From NCBI RefSeq assembly GCF_010671925.1, contig NZ_JAAHIH010000001.1, positions 1,059,053 to 1,123,052 on the forward strand: a stretch of 64,000 nt of DNA, written 5' to 3'. The stretch's first letter is position 1, and every line of letters starts with the position of its first letter. The notes beneath the pieces are model-generated. The model made no database searches. It saw only the letters and a list, made by a program, of their open reading frames with translations, and was not told the origin of the DNA. A program made the position numbers and the translations under genes. Origin of the DNA: Moorena sp. SIOASIH. GTDB lineage: Bacteria; Cyanobacteriota; Cyanobacteriia; Cyanobacteriales; Coleofasciculaceae. Below are positions 52,715 through 61,785 of this stretch, piece by piece.

Positions 52715-53872
52715 CTAATCTGAAGGCGGTAATTCCTTATCCCTCAAGCTTTTTTTACCTGTTTCCGCATAGTATTTATATTGTTCAATGATAATTTTCG
52801 CGAGCTCAGAAAGGGGTATTTCTTTACCATCAACCTGAGCTTTAACATAAATCTTTAGTGCTTCAATATAAGATAGACCAAGAGCCAGGGTTAGTGCTGC
52901 TGCCGTTGAGCCTGATATTGCTCCACCAAGAATGGTGCCTGCACCAGGAATCATTTTGAGTAAATTGGCGACAATTACTTTACCCACTGCGGTCATTCCT
53001 CCTGTACCCCCAAGAGCAGATATCACCATGCCCAGAAAAGCTCTTTCAACCGTTAATCCAAAAATGCTGGTGATGTTAGCAATCATTACCGTTTGCATCG
53101 TTACCAAAATTGGCGCATCAGAAAACGGAATTGGTGAGGCACCAACCAATGCTGAACCAGTAACGTAACCCGTAACATATTTAAACGCTTCACCTGCTTT
53201 TAGCTCAATATTTCTAATCTGTTCCCTCAGAAATGCTTTGCGCTGGGCTTCTGGCAGTAAATTTGCCGTCACTTCTACTAAACGCTCTAAACCATGGGCT
53301 GTCACCGTATAATCATCATCGATTAGTTTTGATTGTGCTAGCACTGGAATAATCTGACTAACCGGTAGATTTTTACCATCTAGGAAAGCAATAAACTCAC
53401 TACGTTTTTTCCTTAAGGTTTGAGTCAGAACTAAGATAACTGGTACATCTTTTTGTTGCAGGCTCTTTAGCCATTCTTCCTCAATCGGATCCAATCGATC
53501 AGTCTCATGATTAAGGCAATACCACACCACATGAATGTGTTCTTTTGCCTCTAGTTTCCTTTGATCATCAATTAGTTTCGAGATATCTCTCCTTACTCGT
53601 TCAATCTGTTGGGCTTTAAGTTCTAGCCCTGGCGTATCGTACACTGTAATCGGGCAACCTGTTTTCGTATAACGACGAATGGTTTGAGTAACAGGATAGC
53701 CCACTCCTGTTTCTGCCAGACGAGAGCGAAAAATTGTATTTACTAAAGTACTTTTACCTACACCAGTTTTACCAATGACTAAAACATTACATTGCTCAAC
53801 TTTGCTCTGGGCATCTTCATAGGCTTCGCTCATTTTGCCTAACAGTTCATCAAACGAAATGTGCTCTGACAT
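52715..53872 (-). CDS. Era/TrmE-like GTPase with C-terminal membrane-associated helices
   Basis: 385 residues. The GTPase domain (about 25-205) has the P-loop GKTGVGKST, the switch-II DTPG (TVYDTPGLE) and ILVLTQTLRKK in place of a canonical NKxD. LAQSK may be the G5 loop. The C-terminal part (about 225-345) has glycine-rich hydrophobic helices (VTGSALVGASPIPFSDA, LGGTGGMTAVGKVIVANL, GAGTILGGAISGSTAAALTL), as in DUF697-type GTPases that associate with membranes. The cellular role in cyanobacteria is unknown. Start is the ATG at 53872. It stands alone on the minus strand, with a family A element upstream. Confidence 0.8.
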   Translation of the reverse strand: MSEHISFDELLGKMSEAYEDAQSKVEQCNVLVIGKTGVGKSTLVNTIFRSRLAETGVGYPVTQTIRRYTKTGCPITVYDTPGLELKAQQIERVRRDISKLIDDQRKLEAKEHIHVVWYCLNHETDRLDPIEEEWLKSLQQKDVPVILVLTQTLRKKRSEFIAFLDGKNLPVSQIIPVLAQSKLIDDDYTVTAHGLERLVEVTANLLPEAQRKAFLREQIRNIELKAGEAFKYVTGYVTGSALVGASPIPFSDAPILVTMQTVMIANITSIFGLTVERAFLGMVISALGGTGGMTAVGKVIVANLLKMIPGAGTILGGAISGSTAAALTLALGLSYIEALKIYVKAQVDGKEIPLSELAKIIIEQYKYYAETGKKSLRDKELPPSD

Positions 53873-53911
53873 TAGTAGTTTTATCCTTTAAGCTGTTGTG
53901 CATTTAAACTG

Positions 53912-54057
53912 TATATAGCATTTTCATTTGAGATGTAACCTGAGAATGTCTTATGTTATTTTACTATAAAACTCTGGAGCTATTGCCCCTATTGCCTATT
54001 GCCTATTGCCTATTGCCTTTTTATAAATCTTGATAACTCATTTTATAACGCTATATA
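53912..54057. repeat. Family A inverted-repeat element with TTGCCTA heptads
   Basis: The left end is TATATAGCATTTTCATTTGAG. The right end, read on the minus strand, is ATATAGCGTTATAAAATGAG. Four TTGCCTA/TTGCCCC heptads lie inside. Its right end overlaps the stop codon of the kinase gene 54051-56657, so the element makes up that gene's 3' flank. Confidence 0.65.
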
Positions 54058-56657
54058 TTATCGACATACTGTTCGATAAACTTCCTAAGTTCCTTTACAT
54101 TAAAATCCTTAGCAAATTTATAAATAACTTTAGCAAATGGTACAAAGTTAGCATCTAATAATTCCAGCTTTTCCGCTTCTTGGCTGATGTCAAACACATT
54201 ACCTTTCTTAGACAAGTCATAAAGTTGGAGCAGCACATCGGATGGGGGAGGCACAATGGCATCTAGGTGGATTTCTTCAGCTCCAGCATCTATTATAGTT
54301 TCTGGTTTTGGTATGAAGTCTTCATACACCCATTCCAGTTGCAAATGCTGTTTTAATTTTTCGAGTAATTCTTCTACGTCCACTGGTTTGGGAATAAAAT
54401 CATCGCAGCCTGCATTGGAACTCTGTTGCTTGTCTAACTCATAAACACTGGCAGATGAAGCAATAATCAACAGATCTTTCAATTGATCTGATGAGCGCAG
54501 ACGTCGCATCATTTCCAAGCCATCCATCACTGGCATCACCAAGTCAGTAATAATTAGATCAGGGTTAAATTCTGTGGCTTTTTCTAAACCCTCAACCCCA
54601 TTACTTGCCTCCCATAGTTCAAATCCCAGAGGTTTTAACACATTCACAATCACAGAGCGATTCTCCCATTTGTCATCTACTACTAAAATTTTCCCTGCTT
54701 TGCCCTGACAACCTATAATAGTTTTAGTGGAGGCTTCGTTACTCTGAATCACAGCTGTAGTAATGGGTAACTCTAAATCTATAGAGAAAAGGCTACCTTT
54801 GCCATAATTACTCTCAACATTGATAGCACTTCCCATCAAATTGATAATTGTTTGGCTAATCGCTAATCCAAGTCCAGTGCCTTGTTCACGATGATCAACA
54901 TCCCCCACCTGTTCAAAGGGCAAAAATATTTTTTCCAGTTGTTCTGGGGTCATCCCAATGCCAGTATCTTTAATGATAAATCGAAGTCTGACTAGGCGGG
55001 ATTGGGGAGTAGTAATTCCTTGGTGGTTACTGATAACGTCTACCTTAAACGTGACTCCGCCATGGTCAGTAAACTTAATCCCATTGCTCAAAAGATTAAT
55101 CAGAACTTGTTGCAATCGTTTGGCATCAGCCAGGATCCCCTCTGGCAGATGGTATGAGGGTTGATAAATAAAATAAATCTCTTTTTGCTGGGCTTTGACC
55201 AGGCAAATTTCTACAACTTCTCTCAAAAAGGACGGCAAATGAATTTCTGTCGGAAACAGTTCCATTTTCCGAGCTTCGATTTTGGATAAGTCTAAAATGT
55301 CATTAATCAGATGGAGTAGATAGTTGCCACACTGATAAATAAGATTGATCTGGTCTTTTTGTTTAGCAGTTATCTGTGGATCCCGTTGCAGAATTTGGGC
55401 ATAACCCAAAATGCCATTGAGGGGAGTACGCAATTCATGACTCATATTAGCCAGGAATTCGCTTTTGGCCTGATTAGCCTGATCAGCCGCTTCTTTAGCT
55501 GCTTTGAACTCAGCTGTACGTTCCTCAACCCGGATTTCCAGTAAGGCATTGGTTTGTCGTAGTTGTGCTTCAATTCGCCTACGCCCAGCTAGATAAACTA
55601 GACCATAGCTAAATCCAAAGCAGGAAACACCAGCAAATAACAGCCAATAGCGGTAGTGATAGATGACTTGACCCAGAGTCACTTTTCCCCAATCTTCGTA
55701 GGGACGAACCCGCAGATTCCGTAAGGTTTCGTGACAAGCTTGGTAGTTGGCCGGGATAGTCCAGCCCTGATAACGACCAGCTTTGGCGGCTGGGTGTGAC
55801 GAAGGCATGGTCATTAATGCGATCGCAACCTCTTCCGCTAACTCCATTGGGGTATGGGGTAGTGTAGAAAAGGGCCATTCTGGATAAAGTTTAGTACTCA
55901 GAGCAAAAGGGAAAGTGTCCTGATATTGAGTTTGCTGATTGAGGATCACAAAGTCATCTCGATTAATTTTACCCTCCTGTGCCATACGTTCGAGGGTATC
56001 AGTGCGGACAGTGCCAGCATCAACAATACCATCACGAACAGCGTAGACCACTGCGTCATGGCTACCACCAAAGTGGAGCGCTGGAAAGTCACGGTAGGGG
56101 TTAACTCCAGCTTCTAACAGAGTTTCCCATGCCATTTGCCAGCCCCCAAAGGCAATTTCACTGACGGCCATAAAGGTTTTGCCCCGTAAATCCTTTAAAT
56201 CCTGGATATCATTGCGATCAGCATGACGCAGGATAACCGCTCCAAATTGGGTGTAAGGCTTGCCTAGGCGTAGATTTGTTAGGGTGGCAATTCGTCGTGC
56301 CCCATAAATCCATTCCAACTCTACATACATTCCAGGGTTAGGCAACACAAAGTCCACCTCCTGGTTAGCTATTATTTCTTCGAGGGTGTCAAACCCTAGT
56401 GGTACAAGTTGGAAGACATAGCCGGAAATCGTTTCACTGAGATAGTCTAGGGTCGGTTGCCATTTTGTTTTGGTATGGTCAACACCCCGAATTGCCATCA
56501 CTCCCACCTTAACAATCTTTACCTCTGAAGTCGTTATTTGTCCTGTTCCATCTACAGGTTCCTGAGGAGGAGTAATCCCTGGGGCAGCCGATGCTATTAG
56601 TGATAATCCCATGCCTATAATCAGGCTGGATTTTATTAATAAATAAATCCGAATCAT
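54051..56657 (-). CDS. PhnD-sensor hybrid histidine kinase
   Basis: 868 residues. The N-terminal segment (about 10-28) is a signal or anchor. Residues about 45-320 form a PhnD-like (phosphate/phosphite/phosphonate) substrate-binding domain: [32 protein letters not shown] and [21 protein letters not shown] transmembrane helix follows ([19 protein letters not shown]), then a coiled coil, then HisKA with the phospho-acceptor His407 in [11 protein letters not shown]. The ATPase domain has [18 protein letters not shown] and GTGLGLAIS, and a receiver has Asp705 in [10 protein letters not shown]. The C-terminal tail is unassigned and shared with the kinase at 57404-59401. It is a membrane sensor, perhaps for phosphonate or another oxyanion. 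No partner response regulator is adjacent. Confidence 0.93.
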   Translation of the reverse strand: MIRIYLLIKSSLIIGMGLSLIASAAPGITPPQEPVDGTGQITTSEVKIVKVGVMAIRGVDHTKTKWQPTLDYLSETISGYVFQLVPLGFDTLEEIIANQEVDFVLPNPGMYVELEWIYGARRIATLTNLRLGKPYTQFGAVILRHADRNDIQDLKDLRGKTFMAVSEIAFGGWQMAWETLLEAGVNPYRDFPALHFGGSHDAVVYAVRDGIVDAGTVRTDTLERMAQEGKINRDDFVILNQQTQYQDTFPFALSTKLYPEWPFSTLPHTPMELAEEVAIALMTMPSSHPAAKAGRYQGWTIPANYQACHETLRNLRVRPYEDWGKVTLGQVIYHYRYWLLFAGVSCFGFSYGLVYLAGRRRIEAQLRQTNALLEIRVEERTAEFKAAKEAADQANQAKSEFLANMSHELRTPLNGILGYAQILQRDPQITAKQKDQINLIYQCGNYLLHLINDILDLSKIEARKMELFPTEIHLPSFLREVVEICLVKAQQKEIYFIYQPSYHLPEGILADAKRLQQVLINLLSNGIKFTDHGGVTFKVDVISNHQGITTPQSRLVRLRFIIKDTGIGMTPEQLEKIFLPFEQVGDVDHREQGTGLGLAISQTIINLMGSAINVESNYGKGSLFSIDLELPITTAVIQSNEASTKTIIGCQGKAGKILVVDDKWENRSVIVNVLKPLGFELWEASNGVEGLEKATEFNPDLIITDLVMPVMDGLEMMRRLRSSDQLKDLLIIASSASVYELDKQQSSNAGCDDFIPKPVDVEELLEKLKQHLQLEWVYEDFIPKPETIIDAGAEEIHLDAIVPPPSDVLLQLYDLSKKGNVFDISQEAEKLELLDANFVPFAKVIYKFAKDFNVKELRKFIEQYVDNI

Positions 56658-56695
56658 ATTATAGTAGTTTTCAATTAGGTGAGGTACGAATTTTT

Positions 56696-57400
56696 GGCCA
56701 GTAGGGAGTAGGGAGTAGGGAGTAGGGAGTAGCTCACAGGGGTAGGTTTTTTACATTTGGGTAAAACATAGGACAAGCCAGAGGGAGAGGAAAAGAAAAA
56801 CAACGAACAAATGATGATTTTTAACGACAAATTAAGTATATTGTCTTGATGCAATAGCGAGTGGGGGAAACCCCCTGTTCCGAAGCTGCATCGCTTGTCT
56901 GTACCCCCACACCCGGTCACCCCACGCCCCACACCCCACACCTGACGTCTTTGTAAAAAACATACCCTTGAAAGGTAGGGAGTAGGGAGTAGGGAGTAGG
57001 GAGTAGGGAGTAGGGAGTAGGGAGTAGGGGTAATAAAATTGAATATACTTCATATAGCACTACGCATTAAGGTGTTTGACATTGATACAAGCTGAAACGC
57101 CGTTTTAGTGAACTTTTGCCTTTTGCCTCTTGCCTAAAGCCCTTGCGCGTAGCGCTATAACTATGAGAAACACTATATATCTTTTCCGGTTAATAAATTC
57201 TAGTTTTAATTCATCAATACCTATTTCATTCATTAATTAATAATTAACAGGCTGAATATAGCGTTTATATCATGTCCGGATAATTACCCTTAATAAAAAT
57301 ATCCCCATCTCCCCATCTCCCCACACTTCCCACACTTCCCACACTTCCCTCTGTTTCCCGATTCCCGATTCCCGATTCCCGATTCCCGATTCCCTGCGCT
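56696..57400. repeat. Repeat-filled gap between the two kinase genes
   Basis: 56698-56735 holds GGGAGTA heptads. 56848-56897 has GATGCAATAGCGAGTGGGGG and CCCCCTG...GCTGCATCGC arms (palindrome). 56905-56945 has CACCCCACGCC repeats and 56977-57030 GGGAGTA heptads. 57053-57159 is a family B element (left TATAGCACTACGCATT, GTTTGACATTGATACAAGC, right GCGCGTAGCGCTATA). 57300-57355 has CCCCATCT and CACTTCC repeats and 57357-57395 GATTCCC heptads. No gene. Confidence 0.85.
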
Positions 57401-57403
57401 ATA

Positions 57404-59401
57404 CTAATTTTTTTCAAGATACTTTTCTATCAATATTCTAATTTTTTTTAATTGAAATTCATTAGCATAATTCGATATAGTATGAGCAAAGGGAACAAAC
57501 TTATCATCTAATTGTTTCAAATTTTCTGCGGTTTTAGTGATAGCGAACATATTCCCTTTCTTGGCCAGGTCATAAAGTTCAGCTAATACATCATCTGGGG
57601 GAGGTACAGTAGCGTCTGGCTGAACTTTTTCAGCGGATTCAATCTTGATTTTTGAGAGTCCTGGATCATACTGTTCATATACCCATTCCAGTTGCAGATG
57701 CTGCTTTAATTTACCAAGTAATTCTTCAATTTTCACAGGCTTAGAAAGAATATCACTCCAGCCTATATCCTGACTCGGTTGCTGTTCTAATTCATAAACA
57801 CTGGCAGATATAGCGATTACCAGGATCTGTGTCAATTGCTCTGATGAGCGGATACGTCGCATCATTTCAAAGCCATCCATCACTGGCATCACTAAGTCAG
57901 TAATAATCAGGTCAGGGTTACATTCTCTGGCTTTTTCCAAACCCTCAACCCCATTACTCGCTTCTAAAAGTTCAAATCCAATAGGTTGTAAAAAATTGAC
58001 AATAACAGAGCGATTCTCCGGTTTGTCATCTACCACTACTATTTTCCGCACCTTTCCCTGGAAACCAACGATAGTATTGGTATAAATTTGATTTTTGTGA
58101 ACCATTACTGTGGTAGTAGGTAAATCCAAATCCACAGAAAAAACACTACCCTTGTCATAAGTACTTTCAACCTTGATATGACTTCCCATTAGATTAACAA
58201 TTTTCTGGCTAATAGCTAATCCCAGACCAGTGCCTTGGTCTCGAATAGCACTATCCCCAAATTGCTCAAAGGGTAAAAATATTTTTTCCAATTCTTCTGA
58301 TTTGATTCCGATGCCAGTATCTTCGATTTGAAATCGAATTGTAACCATGGGTGATTGGGGAGCTTTGCCCATCAGTGGCATAATTTTGTCTGTGATCACT
58401 TCCCCCTCTTGCTGATCTCTATAAATCCTAGGGAGTGGGGGTTGTACGGCTTTATCCTTACTGATCACCTCTACCTTGAAGGTTACTCCGCCATGGTCAG
58501 TAAACTTGATAGCATTGCTCAGGAGGTTAATCAGAACTTGTCGCAGTCGTTTTTCATCAGCCACAATTCCTGCTGGTAGATAGGATGAGGGTTGATAAAT
58601 AAAAGAAATACCCTTTTGCTGAGCTTTGATACGACAGATTTCTATAACCTCGATCACAAAAGCAGGAAAATGAATCTCTTTCGGTAACAGTTGCATTTTC
58701 CTGGCTTCCATTTTCGACAACTCTAAGATGTCATTGATCAAGTGGAGCAAGTGAGTGCCACATTGGTAAACAAGATCGATACTATGCTTTTGTTTAGGGG
58801 TAGCGGTTTTATCCCGTTGGAGGATTTGGGCATAACCTAAAATGCCATTGAGAGGAGTACGCAGTTCATGAGTCATATTGGAGAGGAATTCACTTTTGGC
58901 TTGGCTAGCTAATTCAGCAGCTTCTTTAGCTTTTGCCAGTTCAATGGCTTGTTGTTTTAACTCCTGATTTTGAAGTTGCAGCTTTTCAGTTAACTCCTGA
59001 ATCCGTAAATGATTGATTATCCGAGTTAAGAGTTCCTCATGTTGGAGTGGCTTAGTGACATAATCGACTCCCCCAACCTCAAATCCTTTCACCTGATCCT
59101 CGGTACTAGATAACGCCGTCATAAAAATTACAGGAATATCTTTGGTAGCCTGATCCGCCTTCAAGCGACAGCAGGTTTCAAAGCCATCTATACCTGGCAT
59201 CAAAACATCCATTAAAATAATTTGAGGATGGGCATACTTAGCGCGTTTTAACCCACTTTCACCATCTTGGGATACTAAAATGGTGAAGCCACAATCTTCC
59301 AAATAATCAAAGGCAACCCTCAAATTTGTGGGATTATCGTCAATGATCAAGATGGTATAATTTATTAAATTAAACTCATTCGTTTTAGCAGTTACACTCA
59401 T
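57404..59401 (-). CDS. Hybrid histidine kinase, receiver-HisKA-HATPase-receiver
   Basis: 665 residues, cytoplasmic (no membrane segment). Receiver 1 (about 15-130) has DDNPTN and phospho-acceptor Asp65 in LMDVLMPGIDG. A coiled coil (about 135-170) leads to HisKA with His178 in [15 protein letters not shown]. HATPase motifs are [23 protein letters not shown] and [11 protein letters not shown] second receiver has VVDDKPENRS and [14 protein letters not shown]. The C-terminal tail VLAELYDLAKKGNMF and following helices match those of the kinase at 54051-56657. From HisKA to the tail the two proteins align closely, so they are paralogs with different input domains. The start is the ATG at 59401. 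Confidence 0.93.
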   Translation of the reverse strand: MSVTAKTNEFNLINYTILIIDDNPTNLRVAFDYLEDCGFTILVSQDGESGLKRAKYAHPQIILMDVLMPGIDGFETCCRLKADQATKDIPVIFMTALSSTEDQVKGFEVGGVDYVTKPLQHEELLTRIINHLRIQELTEKLQLQNQELKQQAIELAKAKEAAELASQAKSEFLSNMTHELRTPLNGILGYAQILQRDKTATPKQKHSIDLVYQCGTHLLHLINDILELSKMEARKMQLLPKEIHFPAFVIEVIEICRIKAQQKGISFIYQPSSYLPAGIVADEKRLRQVLINLLSNAIKFTDHGGVTFKVEVISKDKAVQPPLPRIYRDQQEGEVITDKIMPLMGKAPQSPMVTIRFQIEDTGIGIKSEELEKIFLPFEQFGDSAIRDQGTGLGLAISQKIVNLMGSHIKVESTYDKGSVFSVDLDLPTTTVMVHKNQIYTNTIVGFQGKVRKIVVVDDKPENRSVIVNFLQPIGFELLEASNGVEGLEKARECNPDLIITDLVMPVMDGFEMMRRIRSSEQLTQILVIAISASVYELEQQPSQDIGWSDILSKPVKIEELLGKLKQHLQLEWVYEQYDPGLSKIKIESAEKVQPDATVPPPDDVLAELYDLAKKGNMFAITKTAENLKQLDDKFVPFAHTISNYANEFQLKKIRILIEKYLEKN

Positions 59402-59451
59402 GGAGTTTATTCTAGATGCAGATAGTTGTTAACCAAGGTAACAATGGCTTT

Positions 59452-59775
59452 TTATTGAAACCCTTCGGCTAAGTTTTGAGTTTGGTGGGCTTTGGGAATG
59501 TAGTTTTCATCGAGTTCTTCCAGGTATAGCAATCCTAATTTGTCATACTGCCCAGCATCGCCAATTTATAGAGCACTTCCATATTAGGTGCGCTTTCCGT
59601 TGGCGAATTAAATTCGCCAACGGTCGCACCTTTTCGTGAGGGGGGGTACGACAAACGGCTGATCTCAACTGGGTTTTGACCCCTGTGATCAAGCTAGAGC
59701 CTGTTGAGGTATTGGCTGATACACCCACTCTAACTGCAAATATTGCCCTAAGAAAACCAGTTACTGTTCCGGAAC
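59452..59775 (-). pseudogene. Relic of a third kinase's C-terminal tail
   Basis: Read on the minus strand, LQLEWVYQPIPQQALA is visible near 59700-59750. It matches LQLEWVYE before the tail of both intact kinases. After a disrupted region, VLYKLAMLGSM near 59545-59580 matches VLAELYDLAKKGNM. QYDKLGLLYLEELDENYIPKAHQTQNLAEGFQ (shown in parts: LEELDENYIPKAH, QNLAEGFQ) ending in TAA at 59452 resembles LKQLDDKFVPFAHTISNYANEFQ (KQLDDKFVPFAH) of the neighbour. In-frame stops and a palindromic insertion at 59586-59634 break the frame. It is a degenerate fragment, not an expressed gene. Confidence 0.65.
59586..59634. repeat. Palindromic insertion GGTGCG...CGCACC
   Basis: GGTGCGCTTTCCGTTGGCGAATT and AATTCGCCAACGGTCGCACC form an almost perfect hairpin (first arm quoted in pieces: GGTGCGCTTTCCG, TTGGCGAATT). 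A related palindrome lies inside the family B element at 37390-37436. It interrupts the kinase relic. Confidence 0.75.
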
Positions 59776-60288
59776 AGGGAGAAGAAACCGTCAGTTGGGG
59801 AACAGAGGAAGGATTGACTAATACCTATAATTACTTCCAATAAAAATTTGTTTGATTTGTGCGATCGCTTGATTGGTAGCTTGCGCCACAGACAAACCAT
59901 CATTTAACTCCAAGGGGACTCCCGTTATACCCGTGCATGAAGCGCGGGAGACGGGGCGTATAAAGTGCGGACGCAGGTTCCGCACACAGCCCCTTGGGAA
60001 TTGGAGACTGGATCTGTTGCGCTTCTTGATAATCTATGATAAGATTAAGGGATATTAATGGGCCTTTTAGGTGCAGGTTTGCGCGCAAGCTGAAAAGCCC
60101 CTGCTAAGAGCGTAGACCAAAATACAAGTAAGCTCAATGATTTTATCGGAGACCACATAAGAACAAGGATAGTCGTGCAATTAAGTACCCAAAAATCGGT
60201 ATAAAACGGGATTTAAAGTCATAATTCGGACATTGGCATTTCCTTAGCGCTATAGTATAATTGAGATATAGGACACAGTCAAGTAACG
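59776..60288. other. Gap with a possible right end of another TnpB-type element
   Basis: 59912-60000 contains long arms CCAAGGGG and CCCCTTGG. Read on the minus strand it has CTCCCGCGCTTCATGCACGGG then AACGGGAG (first given in parts: CTCCCGCGCTTC, ATGCACGGG), the style of IS200/IS605 right-end hairpins. No ORF goes with it, so it may be a solo end. 60070-60110 has CCTTTTAGGTGCAGG and a second imperfect inverted repeat AAAAGCCCCTGCTAAGAG. No gene in 59776-60288. Confidence 0.4.
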
Positions 60289-61698
60289 ATGCCAAGAAAA
60301 GTAGGAGCAGCAAAAAAGATATCGACTCAAATCGTCCCTGTGGTGGGCATGACCAAGTCGGTTAAACTTGAATTGCTGCAGGTAATGAAAAAGCTTGGCA
60401 TCGTTAGAGCTGAGTCTTACAACAAACTGGGAAGTATTAACCATTGGGGACTGGACTGGAAAAAGGCCATCCCGGAAGTAAAGAGTTTCAGGACTCCTGA
60501 TGCCCTGGGGCTGCCTGCCAAATTAATGGATTGGACTATCAATGATGTAGCGAAAGCCATTACAGCGAGCCAGGCAGCCTGTACCGATGCCGTAATAAAG
60601 AAAATCTACAAAAGGTTTCCTGGGAAAGAGAACCAAAAGACCAGAAAAAAACTTTGCAAACAGCTTAAGACATTAGCCTTCCTGGATAGTCCACTCCTGC
60701 ACAGACTTGTTAGAAAGGAATTCCAGAGAGGGCATTCTTGGGTCAAAAATCAGATAGTTTATCAACAAGTAGGCTATAGCTGTAGGCGACTCTCTCGTAA
60801 CACTTACCAGTTAGAATTAGCTGGGTTAAGGAGAGGGAAAAGGAATCGGATAATCCTTAGGTCTAATCGAAAAGTAAAAGGACAGATTAGACTAATTTAT
60901 AATCAGCTTCTACAAATATTTGAGATTCACTTCCTAGTAGATTATGGCACCGTAGAAATTCCTTCTTCCCGTCGGTCTATCGGAGTAGATAAAGGGTACA
61001 CCGAGGCTCTCTATGACTCGGATGGGCAGGCACACGGAAAAGGGTTAGGCAAAGCAGTAACCAAAAAGTCGGATCGCATCTGTGCCAAGAATCGCAACAG
61101 AGGGAAGCTCTGGGCGCTTCATAGAAAGCTAGAAAAAATAGACTCAGCTAAGTCGGCTCAAATACTAGAAAACAATCTGAGCCGAAAAACAGAGAATCGC
61201 CGATACAGACAGAATCAATCAGAACTCACGGCTATTATAGGAGCCGCATCTAAATCCCTTTTTAATGGGGAATCACTAAAAGTATTTGCAGAAGATTTAA
61301 CACAACCGATAAAAAATAAACGTCAGTCCAAAATTATGTCCCGCAAGCTCAATAGTTGGATGAAAGGAGAGATTCGGAACTCCTTGCAGAAATGGGCTAA
61401 TTGGACTGGGTCGGTTGTAACAGAAGTCCAGCCTAGTTACACGTCGCAAGTTGACTCCAGGAATGGAACCCTATTAGGGAAAAGGACTGGGGACAGCTTT
61501 ACCGGATTTGATGGGGTCGTGTTGCAGGCTGACCACAATGCTGCTAAAAACATCCTTACTCGGGGTACAGATAAGGAAATTACCCGGTACATGAATAAAG
61601 CCGAGGTTCAAGCAGTATTGTTGCGCCGTACCGCGCGTTTCTTGAAAGGTATGGGACTGAGTCTGCTTGATGCAGTTGAGCTTGGATGGATTGGGTAG
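60289..61698 (+). CDS. TnpB-like protein without the zinc ribbon, 3' end altered by a group II intron
   Basis: 469 residues. It is distantly related to tnpB at 12112-13326. The RuvC-type residues are visible: Asp in SIGVDKGYTEALYD, Glu in KVFAEDLTQPI and Asp in LQADHNAAKNIL. The segment that in other TnpB proteins holds two CxxC pairs reads YTSQVDSRNGTLLGKRTG and has no Cys, so the zinc ribbon is absent. Such Cys-less TnpB relatives exist in cyanobacteria, but their activity is not known to me. The last visible residues are AVELGWIG, and the TAG stop is made by the first bases of the intron, so the native C-terminus is probably longer. The start ATG has no clear ribosome-binding site. Confidence 0.75.
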   Translation: MPRKVGAAKKISTQIVPVVGMTKSVKLELLQVMKKLGIVRAESYNKLGSINHWGLDWKKAIPEVKSFRTPDALGLPAKLMDWTINDVAKAITASQAACTDAVIKKIYKRFPGKENQKTRKKLCKQLKTLAFLDSPLLHRLVRKEFQRGHSWVKNQIVYQQVGYSCRRLSRNTYQLELAGLRRGKRNRIILRSNRKVKGQIRLIYNQLLQIFEIHFLVDYGTVEIPSSRRSIGVDKGYTEALYDSDGQAHGKGLGKAVTKKSDRICAKNRNRGKLWALHRKLEKIDSAKSAQILENNLSRKTENRRYRQNQSELTAIIGAASKSLFNGESLKVFAEDLTQPIKNKRQSKIMSRKLNSWMKGEIRNSLQKWANWTGSVVTEVQPSYTSQVDSRNGTLLGKRTGDSFTGFDGVVLQADHNAAKNILTRGTDKEITRYMNKAEVQAVLLRRTARFLKGMGLSLLDAVELGWIG

Positions 61699-61764
61699 GT
61701 CGGCGGGGTTACCCCCGCTTCGCCCCCTAAGCACCGTGCGAGCAAGTCTCCAAGCACACGGCGC
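61695..61764 (-). ncRNA. Group II intron domains V and VI
   Basis: Domain V (61731-61764, minus strand): GCGCCGTGTGC, a GAGA tetraloop, a two-base bulge (TC) and GCACGGTGC. This gives the standard 34-base length and a CGC-type triad, though two U-U mismatches lie in the upper stem. Domain VI (61695-61730) has GCGGGG-GTAA-CCCCGC and ends CCTAC, fitting the AY 3' end. Confidence 0.7.
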
Positions 61765-61785
61765 ACCTAAAACCTTTAGAACACG

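Noticed and set aside
60289..61698. Cas12k/CRISPR-associated transposon
   Set aside because: The RuvC residues are intact here, and no tnsB, tnsC, tniQ or CRISPR repeat lies nearby.
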